Of a stretch of 6,005 bases of DNA, positions 5,252 through 6,005 are shown piece after piece. This DNA comes from Trebonia sp. (GTDB taxonomy: Bacteria; Actinomycetota; Actinomycetes; Streptosporangiales; Streptosporangiaceae): positions 1 through 6,005 of the forward strand of contig JASHXJ010000220.1 in the NCBI GenBank assembly GCA_030043595.1. The letters run 5' to 3'. Made by a program: the position numbers and the translations under genes. The notes under the pieces are model-generated. The model ran no database searches, was not told where the DNA came from, and saw nothing but the letters and a program-made list of their open reading frames with translations. The stretch's first letter is position 1; each line of letters opens with the position of its first letter.

Positions 5252-5263
5252 GTAGAAATCTAC
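5252..5263. promoter_or_regulatory. Palindrome overlapping the candidate nrtR -10 region
   Basis: GTAGA-AA-TCTAC is a 12-bp perfect inverted repeat immediately upstream of the nrtR GTG. On the minus strand it contains TAGATT (5262-5257), a TANNNT-type -10 box whose expected transcription start falls at or next to the GTG. It may be a second NrtR half-site or operator, giving autorepression. Symmetry and spacing are seen; binding is inferred. Confidence 0.45.
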
Positions 5264-5264
5264 A

Positions 5265-5289
5265 AGTTTTCGACCTATAGTCGATAACT
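5265..5289. promoter_or_regulatory. 25-bp palindrome upstream of nadA, candidate NrtR operator
   Basis: AGTTTTCGAC and GTCGATAACT are 10-bp inverted arms with one mismatched pair around a CTATA centre. The element ends directly before the nadA ATG and covers the likely -10 box, where a bound repressor would block transcription. A second, partly overlapping symmetry, ATAGT-CGATA-ACTAT (5277-5291), is also present. NrtR regulators bind palindromes between their own gene and the NAD genes they control, so position and adjacent regulator agree. I do not have a reliable actinobacterial NrtR consensus to match it against. Confidence 0.6.
5276..5281 (+). promoter_or_regulatory. nadA -10 box, leaderless transcript likely
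   Basis: TATAGT matches TATAAT at five of six positions and fits the actinobacterial TANNNT pattern. The nadA ATG begins nine bases after its last T, where transcription would start, and there is no Shine-Dalgarno. No good -35 box is seen at 16-18 bp, which is common for actinobacterial promoters. Confidence 0.5.
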
Positions 5290-6005
5290 ATGACCGGTAC
5301 AGAGCTCTCCTGGGCCCAGCGGATCAGGCGGCTCGCCGCGCAGCGCGACGCCGTGATCCTCGCCCACAACTACCAGCGACCCGAGATCCAGGAGGTCGCC
5401 GATCACGTCGGTGACTCACTCGCCCTGGCCCGCCTCGCGGCCGCGAGCACCGCGCGGGTGATCGTGCTCGCCGGGGTGTACTTCATGGCGGAAACAGCAA
5501 AGATCCTTTCTCCCGAACGGACCGTGCTGATTCCGGACGCCGCCGCCGGCTGCTCGCTGGCGGACAGCATCACGGCGGAGCAGGTGCGGGAGTGGAAGGG
5601 CGAGCACCCCGGCGCGGCGGTCGTCGCGTACGTGAACACGAGCGCGGAGGTCAAGGCCGAAGCCGACGTCTGCTGCACGTCGGCCAACGCCGCCGAGATC
5701 GTCGCCGCGATCCCCGCCGAACGCGACGTGCTCTTCCTCCCCGACCAGTTCCTCGGGGCCCACGTCCGGCGCGTCACCGGGCGCGCCAACCTGCACGTCT
5801 GGCTCGGGGAATGCCACGTGCACGCGGGCATCAGCCCGGAGGGGCTGCGCCGCAAGGCGGCGGCGAACCCGGACGCGGAGCTGTACGTGCACCCGGAGTG
5901 CGGGTGCGGGACTTCGGCGCTGTGGCAGTCGGGCACGGGCGACCTGCCCGCCGAGCGCACCCGGGTGCTGTCCACCGGCGGGATGCTCCAGGCCGCCCGG
6001 TCGAC
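5290..6005 (+). CDS. nadA: Quinolinate synthase NadA (C-terminus cut by window end)
   Basis: The first 238 codons of quinolinate synthase, which condenses iminoaspartate (from NadB) with dihydroxyacetone phosphate to quinolinate in de novo NAD synthesis, using a [4Fe-4S] cluster in the cytosol. Family motifs appear in order: AHNYQ (25-29), GVYFMAETAKIL (62-73), PDAAAGCSLADS (82-93), AYVNTSAEVKAEADVCCTSANA (113-134), LPDQFLGAHV (150-159), GECHVHAGI (173-181), HPECGCGTS (201-209) and STGGML (228-233). Cys88 and Cys175 align with the first two cluster ligands (E. coli Cys113 and Cys200, the same spacing of 87); the third should lie past the window end. The ATG is the first start after an in-frame TAG at 5278-5280, so the start is well fixed. 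There is no ribosome site, so a leaderless message is likely. Divergent nrtR and the palindrome at 5265-5289 imply repression when NAD supply is adequate. nadB and nadC usually follow. Confidence 0.97.
   Translation, partial: MTGTELSWAQRIRRLAAQRDAVILAHNYQRPEIQEVADHVGDSLALARLAAASTARVIVLAGVYFMAETAKILSPERTVLIPDAAAGCSLADSITAEQVREWKGEHPGAAVVAYVNTSAEVKAEADVCCTSANAAEIVAAIPAERDVLFLPDQFLGAHVRRVTGRANLHVWLGECHVHAGISPEGLRRKAAANPDAELYVHPECGCGTSALWQSGTGDLPAERTRVLSTGGMLQAARS

Noticed and set aside
5417..5423. Possible second start or frameshift within nadA
   Set aside because: The frame is continuous from 5290 with the N-terminal AHNYQ motif intact, so no internal start or break is needed.
5403..5975. Minus-strand open frames opposite nadA
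   Set aside because: They lie entirely within nadA, whose motifs are unmistakable on the plus strand.

Overview
The window is GC-rich DNA (by eye about 70%), with NTG starts, strong G/C third-position bias and protein families typical of Actinomycetota. The sequence does not fix the genus. I can support ten genes in three blocks.

Block 1 (1-1680, mostly minus strand). The 5' end of a 6-phosphogluconate/3-hydroxyisobutyrate-type NAD(P)-binding dehydrogenase runs off the left edge. Upstream of it lies a two-gene unit: an ECF-type sigma-70 factor (769-1428) overlapped by 10 nt by a protein that joins an anti-sigma-like zinc finger to an Asp23/Gls24-like domain (227-778). The divergent intergenic region holds an 18-bp CRP-type palindrome at 1512-1529 and a GC-rich leader hairpin at 1615-1633.

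Block 2 (1681-4409, plus strand). A tightly packed operon with ATGA, GTGA and TAGTG junctions or very short gaps encodes a full-length Asp23/Gls24 protein, a shorter Asp23-like protein, a DUF2273-type small two-helix membrane protein, a third Asp23-like protein, a two-helix membrane protein of the DUF6286 kind, and an AmaP-like two-helix anchor. The layout resembles the firmicute amaP-DUF2273-asp23 envelope-stress locus, but with multiplied Asp23-like subunits and two anchors. With the divergent sigma/zinc-finger-Asp23 pair, it suggests an envelope-stress module in which the Asp23 fold appears both in the structural or anchored proteins and in the putative sigma regulator. A nested inverted repeat at 4414-4484 separates this operon from the convergent gene to its right.

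Block 3 (4513-6005). An NrtR-family regulator with a degenerate Nudix box (minus strand) diverges from nadA, quinolinate synthase (plus strand, cut by the right edge). The 39 bp between them is AT-rich and holds two palindromes, one covering the nadA -10 box. Neither gene has a Shine-Dalgarno sequence, and each start codon lies 6-8 nt from a TANNNT-type -10 box, so both transcripts look leaderless. This is the known arrangement for NAD-controlled repression of de novo NAD synthesis; nadB and nadC would be expected downstream, outside the window.
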